Assembly: GCA_050084515.1 (NCBI GenBank)
Contig: CM114273.1
Coordinates: 30,442,001 to 30,506,000 of the forward strand
DNA: 64,000 nt
Direction of reading: 5' to 3'
From: Blasia pusilla
Taxonomy: Eukaryota > Marchantiophyta > Marchantiopsida > Blasiales
The notes beneath the pieces are model-generated. The model was not told where the DNA came from. It worked only from the letters and a program-made list of their open reading frames with translations, and made no database searches. Shown here piece by piece: positions 48,589 through 60,535 of this stretch (positions are counted from its first letter, which is position 1; every line of letters begins with the position of its first letter). Position numbers and translations under genes: made by a program.

Positions 48589-48650
48589 CTCAGGAAATGG
48601 TGCCTGTTGCCTCTGACCAATTGATCCTACAGCCTGGTTGGACGAATAGA
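47795..48650 (+). repeat. minisatellite immediately 3' of HRD3
   Basis: Irregular tandem units of roughly 60-120 bases share ACTCATTAAGTAGTGCCTGTCGTAGCC, GCGACCATAGACCC, CCCTGGTTGGACGGTGCTAG and purine GA runs of variable length (for example 48436-48464 and 48552-48587). The array starts about 60 bases after the HRD3 stop codon and may be part of its 3' UTR. Confidence 0.87.
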
Positions 48651-51600
48651 GATTGAGAGAACAAGATAGAGTTGCACCTTCTGTCTCTGGGTAAAATCTT
48701 TGCCCAAATGAAGCAGCTGGTACATGGATGAATGTTTGGTACATGGACTCCCCTCGTCCTGAATATTGCCTTCGAGGGATTGTGCAGTCCTTTGTTGAAT
48801 TCAATATACACAATTTGGAATACGTTGGCGTCTGTTGGAGTGAAGGTGTTGTATGGATCTGCTTTTCTTCCTTTGTTTATCACTATTCCATAACCTTTGG
48901 TTCATTTAGTGTTTAACTTTTTACAAAACTCAGAATTCCTAGCCTACAGACTTCCTTGTGCAGACTCAATAATTTGGTATTCATATCTTGTGACAATTGC
49001 CATCAATATATAGCTCCACCAACTTATTGAGATGAATGTGCAGGAGAAATGTGGTTTTTTAACTGATTTAGCAGTCCTAGGAGGATGTTTGCATACAGAA
49101 GCACAACTATACATCTGGAAAACCTTCAACCTAGGTTGTATCAACTTGAAGGTTCCGGCACCTAAAAAATTCGACACCTGCTCACCCCAAAGTAAGGGAA
49201 TCCAAAGAAAATCTTGATGAAGTGCCTGCATTACAGAGCCTAGGGGGCCTGGAATTCTCAATGGCTGATCTTTGAAGAGACTGATTAGGATCCAGACATG
49301 ATGGGAAAGATGTGTGATCCCGAAGGATGAGGAATGGTCCGAGCGAATGGTACATGAATTTAATAAAATGCGCCTTATATGAAGCGTACCATATATGAAG
49401 CGTACCAGCCGAGGTGATGTAGCTGCCATCAAATAAGGATTGGTGAGAGTGTCTGTAAGAAACCGAGACTTCCGATTTTGTTACCGTAACTTGGCGCTAT
49501 TCAACACACCTGGCCATATTCATGTTTGCGTGGTCAAGAGGAGGACGCATGCCATGCCAACAAATTGAACAAAATAAGTAGAGAGTATATAGAAGTTTAC
49601 GTATTGTATATCTACTAGTACTTTGTGAAATTGTGTCCATCGGTTAGGGTCCCCATGTCTCAGTATATACGTGATTCTGAACAAGAAAATCAAATGTGGC
49701 TTTTAACAATAAAACTTTACAAAAACTTGAAGCTGCAAAGTAACCCAAATTAATGATTTTCGTCGTAAGAAGATTTTGAGCAACCCATAAGAGCTCCAAT
49801 ATTATGGTTTAATGTTCCAAAATTATGTACCAAATTTAATTTACTCAAAATCTTATCATGATAATTACATATAATTGGGTCACCTTGGCAAGGGACCCCT
49901 AAACAAGGGGCACAATTTCACAAATCATTCCTCGATGAAAACAAGTGTTACGAAATGGTTTCAATATACTTTCTACTCATCTTGTTAACTTTTTGGCATG
50001 TGTTGTACTCTTGACCATGTCGACAAGAGTAAAGTGAGGCGGGCGATCTAAGGGTATTGCGCATGACCATATACTTCATACATTTAACCATGTGCTATGG
50101 TTTTGGGCCATCACGTACATGTGGTTTCTACATTAACACATATGTTTTGGATGTACACAACATATTGTTACAATTTTATTTATTCCTATTTTTGAAAATA
50201 TGATATCATTGATTCCACTTTCAAATTTGTAGTAGAGATTAGAATTTTTGAATGTTCTCATAAATCTATATGAGGGTTAGGAGTTAAATGATGTAAAATT
50301 CTTTGTGAATTCCATGTCTTTTTATTACTAAAATTTCAAAACTAAGAGGTGCAATTTTTTTCCATTAAGACTTAAAATGAACAACATTATTTTGGTTACA
50401 TGTTGATATATGTTAGTATTTTAGGTAATACCCAAATGTTGATGCAACTAAGTATTTTAGGTGATGCCCATAATAATAAACATAAGAAGGAAGAAAAAGA
50501 AAGAAGCAAATTTCTTTATAGGAAGTTTGTTCTTTTCATATTTAATTAAATTCAATAGACCTAGCTATTTACGTAGATTATTTCACTTATTGACTATTAT
50601 GCAATGCATATGTCGTGTGCCTACTCCCCTTGAACGTGAATCTTAGAGTTGCGGAAGTGTACGTTCAGTAGGACACGCTCTCATCGCCAACCTGCACCCA
50701 AACGCACTCACGTTAGTCTCTTTTGCGTCAAGCGGCCTTCCAACCCATCGAGTCCTCAACTCGGCACTTCATCAAGCTCAACCTTCCCTCGTTCCTAGGT
50801 TCCCAATACGGGCAAGTCTTCCAAGACTTGGGACAGACTTTCTGGTTCACCCAAGCACATGAAACGACATTTGCGCACCTAACGGTCCCAACTGTCCAAT
50901 GGACCTCACATGAGCCCTCAATCGAGACTCAAAAATATCAGTCACGAGTTGGAATCCAATAGGGACCTCCGACATCCCCGTATTGGACTTGGTTCGGGCT
51001 TCGAATCTTAACGCCAAAACTCCCGATCCATTCCGTGCCCTTGAGTCGCCCCACGACGCCCAAAGTGGGGTTCGAGTTCCAATCACCCTTGGAGAACTTC
51101 CCCGTGATTAGTACTTCTGAGATTCCCAACCTCCTCCTATCTTTAGGGAAGGGCATCCAGACCCCTGTTTTTGGTCCTCAACCCGACTCCCTGTATCGTC
51201 GATTTTGGCCTATATCTCAGCCAGTGCTTGAGCATTTGCCAAGATCTTTGGTGCGTTGGAACCATATCCGCGTAAGACTTCAAATGCTACCTTATTTATT
51301 CCAAACCCATCTTGGGACTAAAATTTATGGTCAAAAGTGTGAAAAACTGTTAAACAAGCAAAATTGGTGGAAAACGGCTCACACACACACACCACCATGG
51401 AGAACGAAATTTGTATTGAGAAAATGATTGGAGGCTGGTCCCCTTCTGAATTATATAGGGTATGTACAAGTAATACTTACCCTAACCTTAACCATAGTCT
51501 CGAGTTAGACTAACTATGATTAACTAACCCTAGTTAAGATAATCGCGCTTAACTGACTAACCAAGATTAAGCTTCCCTACTTCATGTGAGTATCAAATGT

Positions 51601-52399
51601 AGGAGTTCAGGCATATTTCTGGAAATCAGAACTTTAGCGCTAATGAAAATTACACAAAAAAGTAAAGCATCCCACAAAGTGTAGTAAATATACAAATCCT
51701 TAAATTGTTGGGCAAGCTTTGCCTCACCCTCCTTCCTTTTGCTGATATTTTGGGCACGTAATTGGGTATATGAGTAAGTGTTAGAATTAACTCTTGATTC
51801 AATTTACACAATACTATGATCATTGGAAAGATTAATAGCCTCGTCCATGCATGCGGATGAATGCATATGTGTTGTCCCCTCTAAGTCACTACATTCAATT
51901 CTCTTCTACAAGATGCTACATTACCTTTCTGCACACTCCACCCTCTCTTCACAGAATTCAGGTAACCTCCAATAATCAGAATCCAATAACCTCATCTTCT
52001 TCTATCATCTCAACCTCTTTAACAACCCCTTTAGTATTCATCATTGTAAACTTTCTGCCCACAAGTATTCTCGGGAGTGATACTCTTCCATATCCTTGTC
52101 AATCTCTTGTAAACTTGTCACTTGGGTGGTAGAGTCCAACCCTACCACCTCTTCTTCAAACTTGACGAAGCCTTTGCTATTTCCGTTAGCAAAATGTCAT
52201 CATCAACCTGGACTAGCTTGTACTTTCTCTCAGACTCACAAGAATTTCTACACTTGACTTGAAAGAGCCCCAAATACAATCATGACAATCATCTGACATA
52301 TTTTTTCATAATGACACTTCATCATCTGTCTCAACTCAACACTTTTTGAAGTCAACCTTATTGGAAGACCCTCAACGTCTCTCCTTGCTATCACTATTT
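48651..52399. other. gene-poor stretch
   Basis: No domain is recognised. Open frames of up to 162 codons on the minus strand (48944-49432) and 130 on the plus strand (51035-51427) carry no family signature I know. 49500-50600 is AT-rich, and 50640-51430 is more GC-rich and could be an unrecognised repeat. Confidence 0.45.
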
Positions 52400-53255
52400 C
52401 TGCTCTGTACTATTTTTTGATATATTGCTACGTGCCTTCAGTTCTAAAGTTGGATAAATATCTAATCCAAAGTATCTCCAACATCAACTACAATGACTTC
52501 ACGTTCATCTTGTTGTTGTCTCCAAAAATTGCAAAAATGATAGGATCTGGTTGCTCACTGACGCCACTTCACCATACATTGGGTATTGTGCAAAATGTAG
52601 TGATGTGCCGAGTCGATAACCTTCCGTGATAATCTTACTTGAACTCCTGCACCCTCTAATTCTTCACCAACAACGCCACCTTCCTTGCCATCATCCCACA
52701 CTCAGGTTCTAATCGGCTCGAACCTTTTCATGTATTCTGTGACAAAGCTAAGAGCTTTATCGAGAAGATAGCCCACGGCACTACAACCTTCTGGACATGC
52801 TCTTGACCTCACATATTTTTTCATAATACCCATATACCTTTCAAATGGATGTATCCATCTACATGAGAGAAGCCCACAAATATCCAACTCCTCTATAACA
52901 TGGATAAGAAGATGGGTCATTACATTGAAAAAGGCTGGAGGGAAATGCATCTCGAGCAAAGATAAGGTAATGGTTGTGTCTTCATGTAGTTTTGTATATT
53001 GTGTAGGGTCCCAAAATTTTTGTGAAATGTTTCTCAACAATCTACTCAATCTCATAATTGTAGTCCTAACCTCTTTGGTCATGAGACCTCGGAGGCAAAA
53101 GTTGGAAGAAGACATGGTAGTCCTGAGACTTCATATTACCCAATTTCTTATGCACAATATTTTTTTAAGTCACCACTAAAACCAGTAGGGACTTTCAATT
53201 TCTCTACCCTTTCCAAGAACTTGTTGATTTCTAAGGAGGTAAGTGTGGAAAAATT
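52400..53255 (-). pseudogene. CACTA transposase C-terminal region (DUF4218-type), degenerate
   Basis: On the minus strand, a FLERVEKLKVP-like start near 53220 leads into the open stretch 53115-52702. This has LLRNISQKFW, LHEDTTITLSLLEMHFPPAF, MTHLLIHVIEELDICG and RWIHPFERYMGIMKKYVRSR, the hallmark order of the DUF4218 domain in plant CACTA transposases. The sequence decays further towards 52400. It is joined directly at about 53255 to the RNase H end of a copia element. The TNP2-type relic at 9990-11165 represents the other half of this kind of protein but on the opposite strand 43 kb away. Confidence 0.78.
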
Positions 53256-56235
53256 GCTATAGAAGCATACCAACTTATAGCAGCGCTTCCCAAAGTAAAT
53301 GAATAACCAAATGTGGAGTTTCAATCAGACACCCTTCCTACCCAATCAGCATCTATGAATCCCTATAATTGAAAACTCGAAGAAGGTTCAAATTGAAGTC
53401 CGAATTGAATAGAGAATTTCACATACCGCATAATCCTCCTCATAACATCAAGATGAGGTTGCCGAGGTGCTTGCATAAATTGGTTCACTAGGCCAACAAC
53501 ATAGCTCAAATCTGGTCTTATTATAGATAGATAGATCAAACTTCCAACCATGCGCTTGTACATATTAGAATCTGCAAGCAACTCTCCTTCATCCACTCTT
53601 AGCTTCACACTCTGGCCCAACGGTGTAGAGATTGGCTTACAAGCCGTCATAGCATATTTTTGAAAGCATACGAGGAGCATATTGTCGTTTTAATAATCAC
53701 ATGCTCTCTCCAACCTTAATAAACTCAATACCAAGGAAGTACTTGAGTTCTCCCAAGTCCTTCATATCAAATTCTGCTTGTAACTTAAGCTTGACTTGTT
53801 GTACCATTTCTTCAGTACTTCCAATAATCAAGAGATCGTCAATATACAACACAATGAGAACTATATCATCTTGTCCTCTCAAGATATATAAGGAGGAGTC
53901 AAAATCACATACCCTAAAACCCAACTCTTGACGGACGTATATAATCTTGCCATACCAAGCTCTTGGAGCTTGTTTGAGCTTGTTTAAAACTTTCTTCAAC
54001 CTGCATACGCGAAATGGAAACTTGGGATGCTCGTATCCAAGTGGTTGAGTCATATATATCTCCTCGTATAGATCTCAGTTCAAGAAGGTATTCTTGACGT
54101 CCGTATGATATAATATCCACTTCTTACTTATTGCAACTGCAACCACTGTTCTCGTAGTCGCCATCTTTGCAACACGGCTAAATGTTCCCTCATAATCGAT
54201 ACTATACTGTTGTGCATAGGCCTTAGCCACCAATCTCGCTTTATATCTGTTAATTATACCATCTTGATTGTGTTTGATTTTGTAAACCCATTTGCAACCA
54301 ATAGTTTCCTTACCGGAAGGTATATCAACTAGCTCCCATGTCTATTGATGTCTTAATACAGCAAGCTCTTCCTCCATAGCTTCAATCCATTCAACTTTAC
54401 TTGCAGCTTCTTCCAAACAACTCGGCTCCTGTTCTTGAAGGGTAGTCATCATATATGCATGATGTGTCGCAAGGAAACCTTAATTTATGAATGTATGAAC
54501 CGGATGTGTAACTCTACTTGATCTATGAAGTTGTTGTTTAAAGATAGATGCCTCTGACATCTGACTCAAGCTCTAACTAGTATCAATAGACTGAATACGT
54601 ACTTTTCCCGTCCATGGACTCATTGATTTAACTGATGAATCTAGGACCTCTCCTAATCCTGCACTAGTACTTGGGGAAGTTGAAGACAATGTGTGTTGGT
54701 TTACAGTCACATTCTCCCCCTCAACAGACCAGTTCAGAGGTGGAATAGGCTTAGATGGAGCATACCATGACTTTAGCTCATTAAAGACAACATCGCGACA
54801 AGTAATAAGCTGCTTAGAGGATGGAATGTAGCACTTATATCCCTAAGTTCCATCAACACAACCAATGAAGATACGTCTTTCACACTTAGGATCTAATTTC
54901 TCTCGTCTCTCAGAAGGAACATAAGCATAACAAATACAGCCAAATACTTTCAAGAAGGAAAAATCTTATTGTGAAGACTTCAAATGGAGTTTTATCATGA
55001 ACTCTTGCAGTTGGATTTCGGTTGATTAAGAAGACTGCACATGCTAGAGCCTCTATCCAATATACCTTAGGCATGTTCTTCTCATTCAGCATAGCTCGTG
55101 CCGCTTCAGTCATATATTGATTCTTCCTCTTAGCCACTCCATTTTATTGTGGAGTATAACGGCAAGTCCCTTGACATTGGATGCCATTCTGACGTAAATA
55201 GTCATCAAACTTGGTTGAAAGATACTCTCCTCCTCTATGACAACGTAATTCACAAGGCGTTCTCCAATTTGCTTCTCTACTAGAACTCTGAATGTTTGGA
55301 ACATTGAGAATACCTCTCACTTGGCTTTCAGAAAGTATACCCATATATATCTAGAGAAGTCATCAATAAATGAAACAAAGTACTGGAAAACACTAAGGCT
55401 TTGTTCTAATGTTGTCCACACATCACTATGGATCAACTCCAATATCTTGGATGCTCTTCTACCTAGCTTTGGAAAAGGAAATCTAGCTTGGCAAGCATGA
55501 CATACCTCTGACGTACCAGGACTCGCTAATTTAGGGAGTCTTATTACTATATTAGACGATGAAAGACTCTATAATCTTTGAAGATTCATATGTCCAATTC
55601 TTTTATGCCACACATTTAGATATGTGACTTGTTGGCCGGTTTGACCATACATTGTTATTTGAATCTATGGCATAGAAACATCTAATTTGAACATTCTGCC
55701 AGATTTAGTTCCTTTGCCTGTCGTAGTCTGGTCATCCATTGTTTCAATGAAACAACCATCTCCTTTAAACTTCACTTGATAACCTTGTTCTACTATTTGT
55801 CTTACAGAGATCAGGTTTTTTGCAGTGGTAGGAACATAGAGAACATTTCCAAGAGCACAAAGATCATCTGATGCTAATGGAACTTTACCACTATGCGTGA
55901 TATGATGTTGAGTATCATCTCTTGTGAGCACAAGTGCAGGATCTTTCACTGGCTCCAAACTACTGAACCATTTAGCTTGTGAGGTCATGTGATTGGATGC
56001 ACCAGAGTCAATGTAACAATCTGCCGTCGAGTCTTTCTTGACCGTTGCTCCCATATGATGAGTCATGACCAAGAGATGCCCCGTTTTTTAATGTTGTTGT
56101 TCTTGGTACTGCTCTTGGTATTGTTGCTCCACATAGTTTTGTTGTTGTAAGACTCATATTCTCATATCTGCCTTCTTCTTGAAGCAAAACTTTCCATAGT
56201 GACCCTTTATCCCACAGTAATTACAAGATCCAGGG
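53256..56235 (-). pseudogene. Ty1/copia gag-pol, second copy, degenerate
   Basis: In coding order: a zinc knuckle CNYCGIKGHYGKFC near 56225-56180; protease with CYIDSGASNHMTSQAKWF near 56025-55970; integrase blocks (55344-54910) with GGEYLSTKFDDYLRQNGIQC, the second catalytic Asp being lost; RT with WILYHTDVKNTFLN near 54110 and YIDDLLIIGS near 53845-53815, where the palm Asp pair is intact; and PDLSYVVGLVNQF near 53510. RNase H is cut at GFIDADWVGRV near 53350 by the junction with the CACTA relic. Many stops interrupt it. Confidence 0.87.
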
Positions 56236-56875
56236 TGTCGTGGGCATACACATCGCTACACAACATACATCGCCATCATCGAACACACACAAAAACACAC
56301 ACGATCCCATGCTAACTCATGGCATCCATACACAGAGACGAGAAGTACCAAAATATCTCCAATAAAGTAAAATCCAATTTCTCTCTACACCATCTCACAC
56401 CATAGCTCTCAAAGGTGTGCACTCTCTCTCATGTCAAACCAAACCCACTCTCCTAATGAGAGGCTTGGATTACACTCACAAGGCAAGGGAGCATAGCTCC
56501 GCCGCCTTACGCCAAGAGGTTCAACAAAGAGAGAATGAGCTCTCAAGCTCTCTCTCCTTGAGGTATACCCCTCCCCTCTCCCAAGCTCTCTCCATGGTAA
56601 CCTATTCTCACAAGTCATCTCCTTGGCTCTTGGCCTGATGTAGGAGGTCAAGGGCCACTTACCAAAAATAGAAAGTCGATCATATACTCAAAATGGCACT
56701 TACCTAAAATAGTAAGTTTTTCAATATGGCTCCAAAGGAACCGAAACGAAGGGAAACCTACTTTCTCAGGTTTCCCTGGGCCTCAACAGGCCATCCTTGA
56801 CCTCTTAGGCCTGTCCTCCACTACTCGTACAGATGCTCTGCTAGATCCCACGGATCTATCATAACAATCGTGACA
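56236..56875 (-). repeat. solo LTR, family 1 (640 bp), inserted in copia gag
   Basis: On the minus strand it begins TGTCACGATT and ends GCCCACGACA. A 4-base duplication AGGG lies at 56232-56235 and 56876-56879. The copia gag continues on both sides: a Gly/Arg-rich stretch upstream and the zinc knuckle downstream. This is the cleanest definition of the family-1 LTR. Confidence 0.87.
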
Positions 56876-56923
56876 AGGGACCCTCTGCTGCCGACCTCGA
56901 CCCCCACGGTTTCCACCATCACC
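56876..56923 (-). pseudogene. upstream fragment of the copia gag
   Basis: Minus-strand reading GGNRGGRGRQQRVP, the basic Gly-rich stretch preceding the zinc knuckle. It is interrupted by the solo LTR downstream and by copy C upstream. Confidence 0.55.
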
Positions 56924-56960
56924 ACTGTTAGGATAGATCCCACCGATCTATCCTAACAGT
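56924..56960. repeat. 16-bp perfect hairpin at the copy C / copia junction
   Basis: ACTGTTAGGATAGATC (56924-56939) is exactly complemented at 56945-56960 around CCACC. One arm is the first bases of a family-1 LTR, whose TGTCACAAC start is at 56967 on the minus strand. Confidence 0.9.
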
Positions 56961-56969
56961 TGTGACAGC

Positions 56970-57283
56970 TGTTGTGCGCATACACATCGCTACACAACAT
57001 ACATCGTTGTCATCGAATACACACACAAATACATACGATCCCATGCTAACTCATGGCATCTTTAGACGGAGGCGAGAAGTACCAAAATATCTCCAATCGC
57101 CTCCCTAGCTAGTGGTTAGGTCCCTCTAACTCCAGATAGCCATCTATCCCTACCTACCACGACATACATCTCTAAGACGCTAAGAGCAGAAAGGCCGGAT
57201 GCTCATGTGGCCCCATCGTTAGTCACCTTCTTGTCATCCATGTCACTGAAAAAATAGGAATCAAAACCTACCTAGTATCTCCT
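56970..57283 (-). repeat. 3' tail and terminal module of copy C
   Basis: The 126-base module 56970-57095 (TGGAGATATTTTGG to GCGCACAACA on the minus strand) is preceded by the purine-rich AGCTAGGGAGGCGAT. The tail 57096-57283 matches 4746-4921 of copy A. Confidence 0.78.
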
Positions 57284-57799
57284 CTATGTACATCTGGGAC
57301 ACATCCATCGTCCTCGAGGAACCTTAGTGAGAGGTGGCGTCAGACATGCCAAATGCCAACCTCTCGAACATCCATCACAGACTAGCATCGTGGCCGCACC
57401 ACGAGCAGAACCACATAACATACAACGCAAGCCTGCAGGAACTACATTTGAGCTCGGATATACTGTACCCTCAATGTTAGGAAGGTGACAGGGCGCACAA
57501 TTATGCACATGGTCCTTCCATACCATACCATCGCGTCCCTCCAGCAAGAGAACACCGGATGGCAAAACATCACGCACTCTCTGGATAGTGCGCCCTGTAG
57601 TCACATCCAACGTTGTCGGTGCCGTCTGCTGCAAGTAGACATAATCTCCTTGATGAAACCTCCGGATAGTTGGTCGATAACCACCACCCCGAATAGTCGC
57701 ATACCTCAACATATCCCAATGTTGCGCAATTTCCAAGTTCTCGAATGCCATGGGCATCACTATCCGAAACAACTCAGCCCTCTGAGAACATGCTCGCAT
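57284..57799 (-). pseudogene. integrase C-terminal module fused to a PHD finger, copy C
   Basis: An open stretch of 171 codons. Residues about 40-125 form a GPY/F-like module (RRFHQGDYVYLQQ, RVRDVLPSGVLLLEGRDGMV), usual at the end of gypsy integrases. The last 45 residues are a C4HC3 PHD finger: CMLC, then CDGC, then the His and Cys in GWHLACL, then RGRWMCPRC. All eight zinc ligands are present, as is the Trp before the last Cys pair. PHD fingers read histone H3 tails, so this could steer integration or tether the pol product to chromatin, replacing the chromodomain of chromoviruses. The stop follows directly after the finger. Reading frame upstream is broken, hence pseudogene. Confidence 0.9.
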
Positions 57800-58810
57800 C
57801 CATACATCTTGTCATCAAGGTCCAGCACCTCACCAGCATCTCGACGAATGGCCGCAGGTAAATCTGGCTCTCGGCCATAAAGTAGCTAGTACGGAGAAAA
57901 AGACGCTAAGGATGCCTGCGTGCTGAATCTGTATCCCATCGCCAACCATGGCAACATGAGATCCCACTCTCCTAGGTGACCTCTCTACAAGCCGTACTTG
58001 CGTAAACCCCTCTTCACCATCTGCACAACTCTCTCTGCTAATCCATCCGCCTTGGGATAATCTCGCGAACTCGTGCGGTCGTCGATCAGCGCCTGATCAT
58101 ACAAGGCGTTCAGGGTCCTGGAACTCACCGCAAAACTTGGTACTCTGGTCTGTCAACACCTCAGCCGGTGCGCCATAATGACTTAGCACTCTGTCAAGGA
58201 AGGCATAAGCTACTCCCTCACTCGCTTTGTCAGGAAATACAACCAACTCGATCCACTTTGAGAAGTGCTCGACCATCACCAACACATAACGACTGTGATC
58301 CTCCGTCAAAGGCAAAGGTCCTGCAAAATCCAAACTCCATCTATACCCTTAGCCCATGATAGGTAATGGATGCAACTATGGAGTCGGAGCATTGAATGAT
58401 GCTGGGACCCGATCACACAACATGCATCTGGCAACAAATTGTTGAACGTCAGTCTGCATGCCTCGCCACCAATACTGAATCTGGAGCAAGTTGTGCGTCC
58501 GCTTCACCCCAAAATGACCCAACTCCTCGTGGGCATGCTGCAGTAGTTGTGCTCTCTACAAAAGATGCGGCACTAAGTGTATTCTACCATCCTCCCAAAC
58601 CCTCAAAACATATGTCCCCACCCAACAGAACCGTCTGGCCCATTGTAGAATCCGATCCCGCTCTCTAGCATCCACGGTGCTCGCAACGCTACCAATATGA
58701 AGGTCCTCCAAGACTACTCCATCATCATGAATATCTCGGCCACGTCTGGTCTCCTCACTGGGCTTGGGATCCAAGGACTCTCCACTAGATCTCGCCATCG
58801 AAGTCTCCAC
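57800..58810 (-). pseudogene. gypsy integrase core, copy C
   Basis: Near 58535-58435 the zinc-binding HAHEELGHF and CMLC are readable. The core starts MDFAGPLPLTEDHSRYVLVM near 58333 with the first catalytic Asp, and VLTDQSTKF near 58160-58135 contains the second. The region of the Glu (near 58030) is frameshifted. The core is followed in the correct order by the C-terminal module and PHD finger. Stops near 58095 and 57890 break it. Confidence 0.87.
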
Positions 58811-58915
58811 ATTCTAGCTCTCTATAGCCAACATGCCTAAATAGGCTGACGCGTGCCATCGTGGCACTGACTCCTCATCACTCTCTCCATGCCATCTAGC
58901 TCCAATCACATCTCG

Positions 58916-59283
58916 CTAACTTGGGCATGGGTTACAACTCAACCCATCTGCATCATGGTTGAGCATCCCAGGTCTATATACGACCTGAAAATCATACTCC
59001 TGCAAGAACAGAGCCCATCTCGCAAGCTTCCCTATAAGCTTGTCGGACTCCATCAACCACTTCAGTGATTGATGATTAGTGATGATGGTAAAGGGTTTTC
59101 GAATAAGTAACACCTGAAATGCGCGACAACCCACATTGCAGCCAAACACTCACCCTCGTACAAGCTGTACTTTGCCTCTATAGCGTTGTTTGAGCGGCTA
59201 GCGTAAGCCACCACAAACTCTCTATCCTCATCATCATGCTGGGTGAGCACCGCTCCAAGCCCTAACATGCTCCAATTTTTGTG
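58916..59283 (-). pseudogene. gypsy RNase H, copy C
   Basis: MLGLGAVLTQHDDEDREFVV near 59268-59210, KYSLYEGECLAAMWVV near 59180, and NHQSLKWLMESDKLIGKLAR near 59080-59020 match copy A and gypsy RNase H. One frameshift separates the halves. FQVVYRPGMLNHDADGLS closes the domain. Confidence 0.85.
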
Positions 59284-60366
59284 CTACTGGAAAGGACGCC
59301 CCCTGATCGGTCTCCTCAAGATGGGCGCAGACGTCAAGCTGTCCTTGAGCAAATAAAATGCTCGCTCCTGCTCATCCCCTGAGTGCCACTCTTGATCCAC
59401 CTTCGTCAGCAAGGTTAGTGGCTTAACAATCGAACTAAATCCCTTGACGTACCGCCCATAGAAGTTCGCCAATCCCATGAATGCGCGAACACTGCTCACA
59501 TCTGTAGGGTGTGGAATGCGTGAGATAGCCTCTACCTTCGTTTGTTGAACATCAAGGCCTCTTGGGTATATCGTATGACCCAAGTACTCAATCTAGTCGT
59601 AGAAGAACTTACAGTTGCCTGGATGTAGCTTCAGCCCATGTAATTGCAATCGTCGAAACACCTCCTCTAGATGTCACTCATGCTCCTGAACCGTGGCGCT
59701 AAAGACTACGATGTCATCAATATAACACCTAGAAAAATCCAGACCAGCGAGGATCCTATCCATGACCCTCTGAAACTCAACCGGGGCGTTCTTTAACCCA
59801 AATGGTAAGAACCGCCACTAGTACTAACAATCCTTCCCGTGAGGATCGATGCCCTAAAATGCCATCTTCTGCCTGTCCTCCAATCTGATAGGGAGCAAAT
59901 GGTATCCGGCTCGCAAATCCAATGAAGTGAAGACCTTTGCATGCCCAATCGCATCAAAGATCTCCTCAAGGGTGGGCATGGCATACCTATCGGACTTTGT
60001 CTGCCGATGGATACGTCGGTTATCCCCACACATCTTCCTATCCGTCCAGTTGCCATGCACATCCTTCTTGGCGGGCATGATAGTGGCAGATGCATACTCA
60101 CAATGCAACATCTCCACTAGTCTTGCTCCGACCAAGTCTTGGGTCCTACTCTGAATCATAGCCCTCTCCATATCAAAGTACCTAAAGGGTCGTCGGAAGA
60201 TGGGCGTATCACTCGGAAACTCAATGCGGATCCCCGGTCCCTTTAGCGTACCCAAATCCTCCATGCTAAATGCAAAGTAGCTCCTATAACCCCTGAGGAA
60301 TTGATGTATTCCACGCCGCTCTCCTCCTGTCAACTTAGGGCCCATATCTGGCTCCCAAGTCTCCAT
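59284..60366 (-). pseudogene. gypsy reverse transcriptase, copy C
   Basis: RT motifs: EFPSDTPIFRRPFRYF near 60220-60170, VEMLHCEYASATIMPAKKD near 60115-60060, MCGDNRRIHRQTKSDRYAMP near 60030-59980, SLDLRAGYHLLPIRLED near 59930-59880, the palm motif CYIDDIVVFS near 59735-59705 with the catalytic Asp pair intact, then EYLGHTIYPRG and AFMGLANFYGRYVKG. Two or three frameshifts and stops remain (for example near 59600 and 59820). Codons CAG and CGA here align with stop codons in copy A. Confidence 0.9.
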
Positions 60367-60535
60367 CGTGACTACGGTAGGACTCTTCGGCGTGGGTATC
60401 GGTGGTTGCTATGGTGCAACCCCATCTGGAATAGCAACACTCGACCGCTCTCCTGCAGCCAACTACAAACTCTGATCTCCTCCACATGCAGTGCTTGGAA
60501 CCACGCTCGATGCTGTGGCTATCATCAGGTTCAAA

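Noticed and set aside
47795-48650. CRISPR-like array
   Set aside because: Units are irregular, diverged and without uniform spacers, and the context is plant nuclear DNA.
48944-49432. 162-codon minus-strand frame as a protein gene
   Set aside because: No domain, no homologous copy in the window and composition not coding-like. Left as unsupported.
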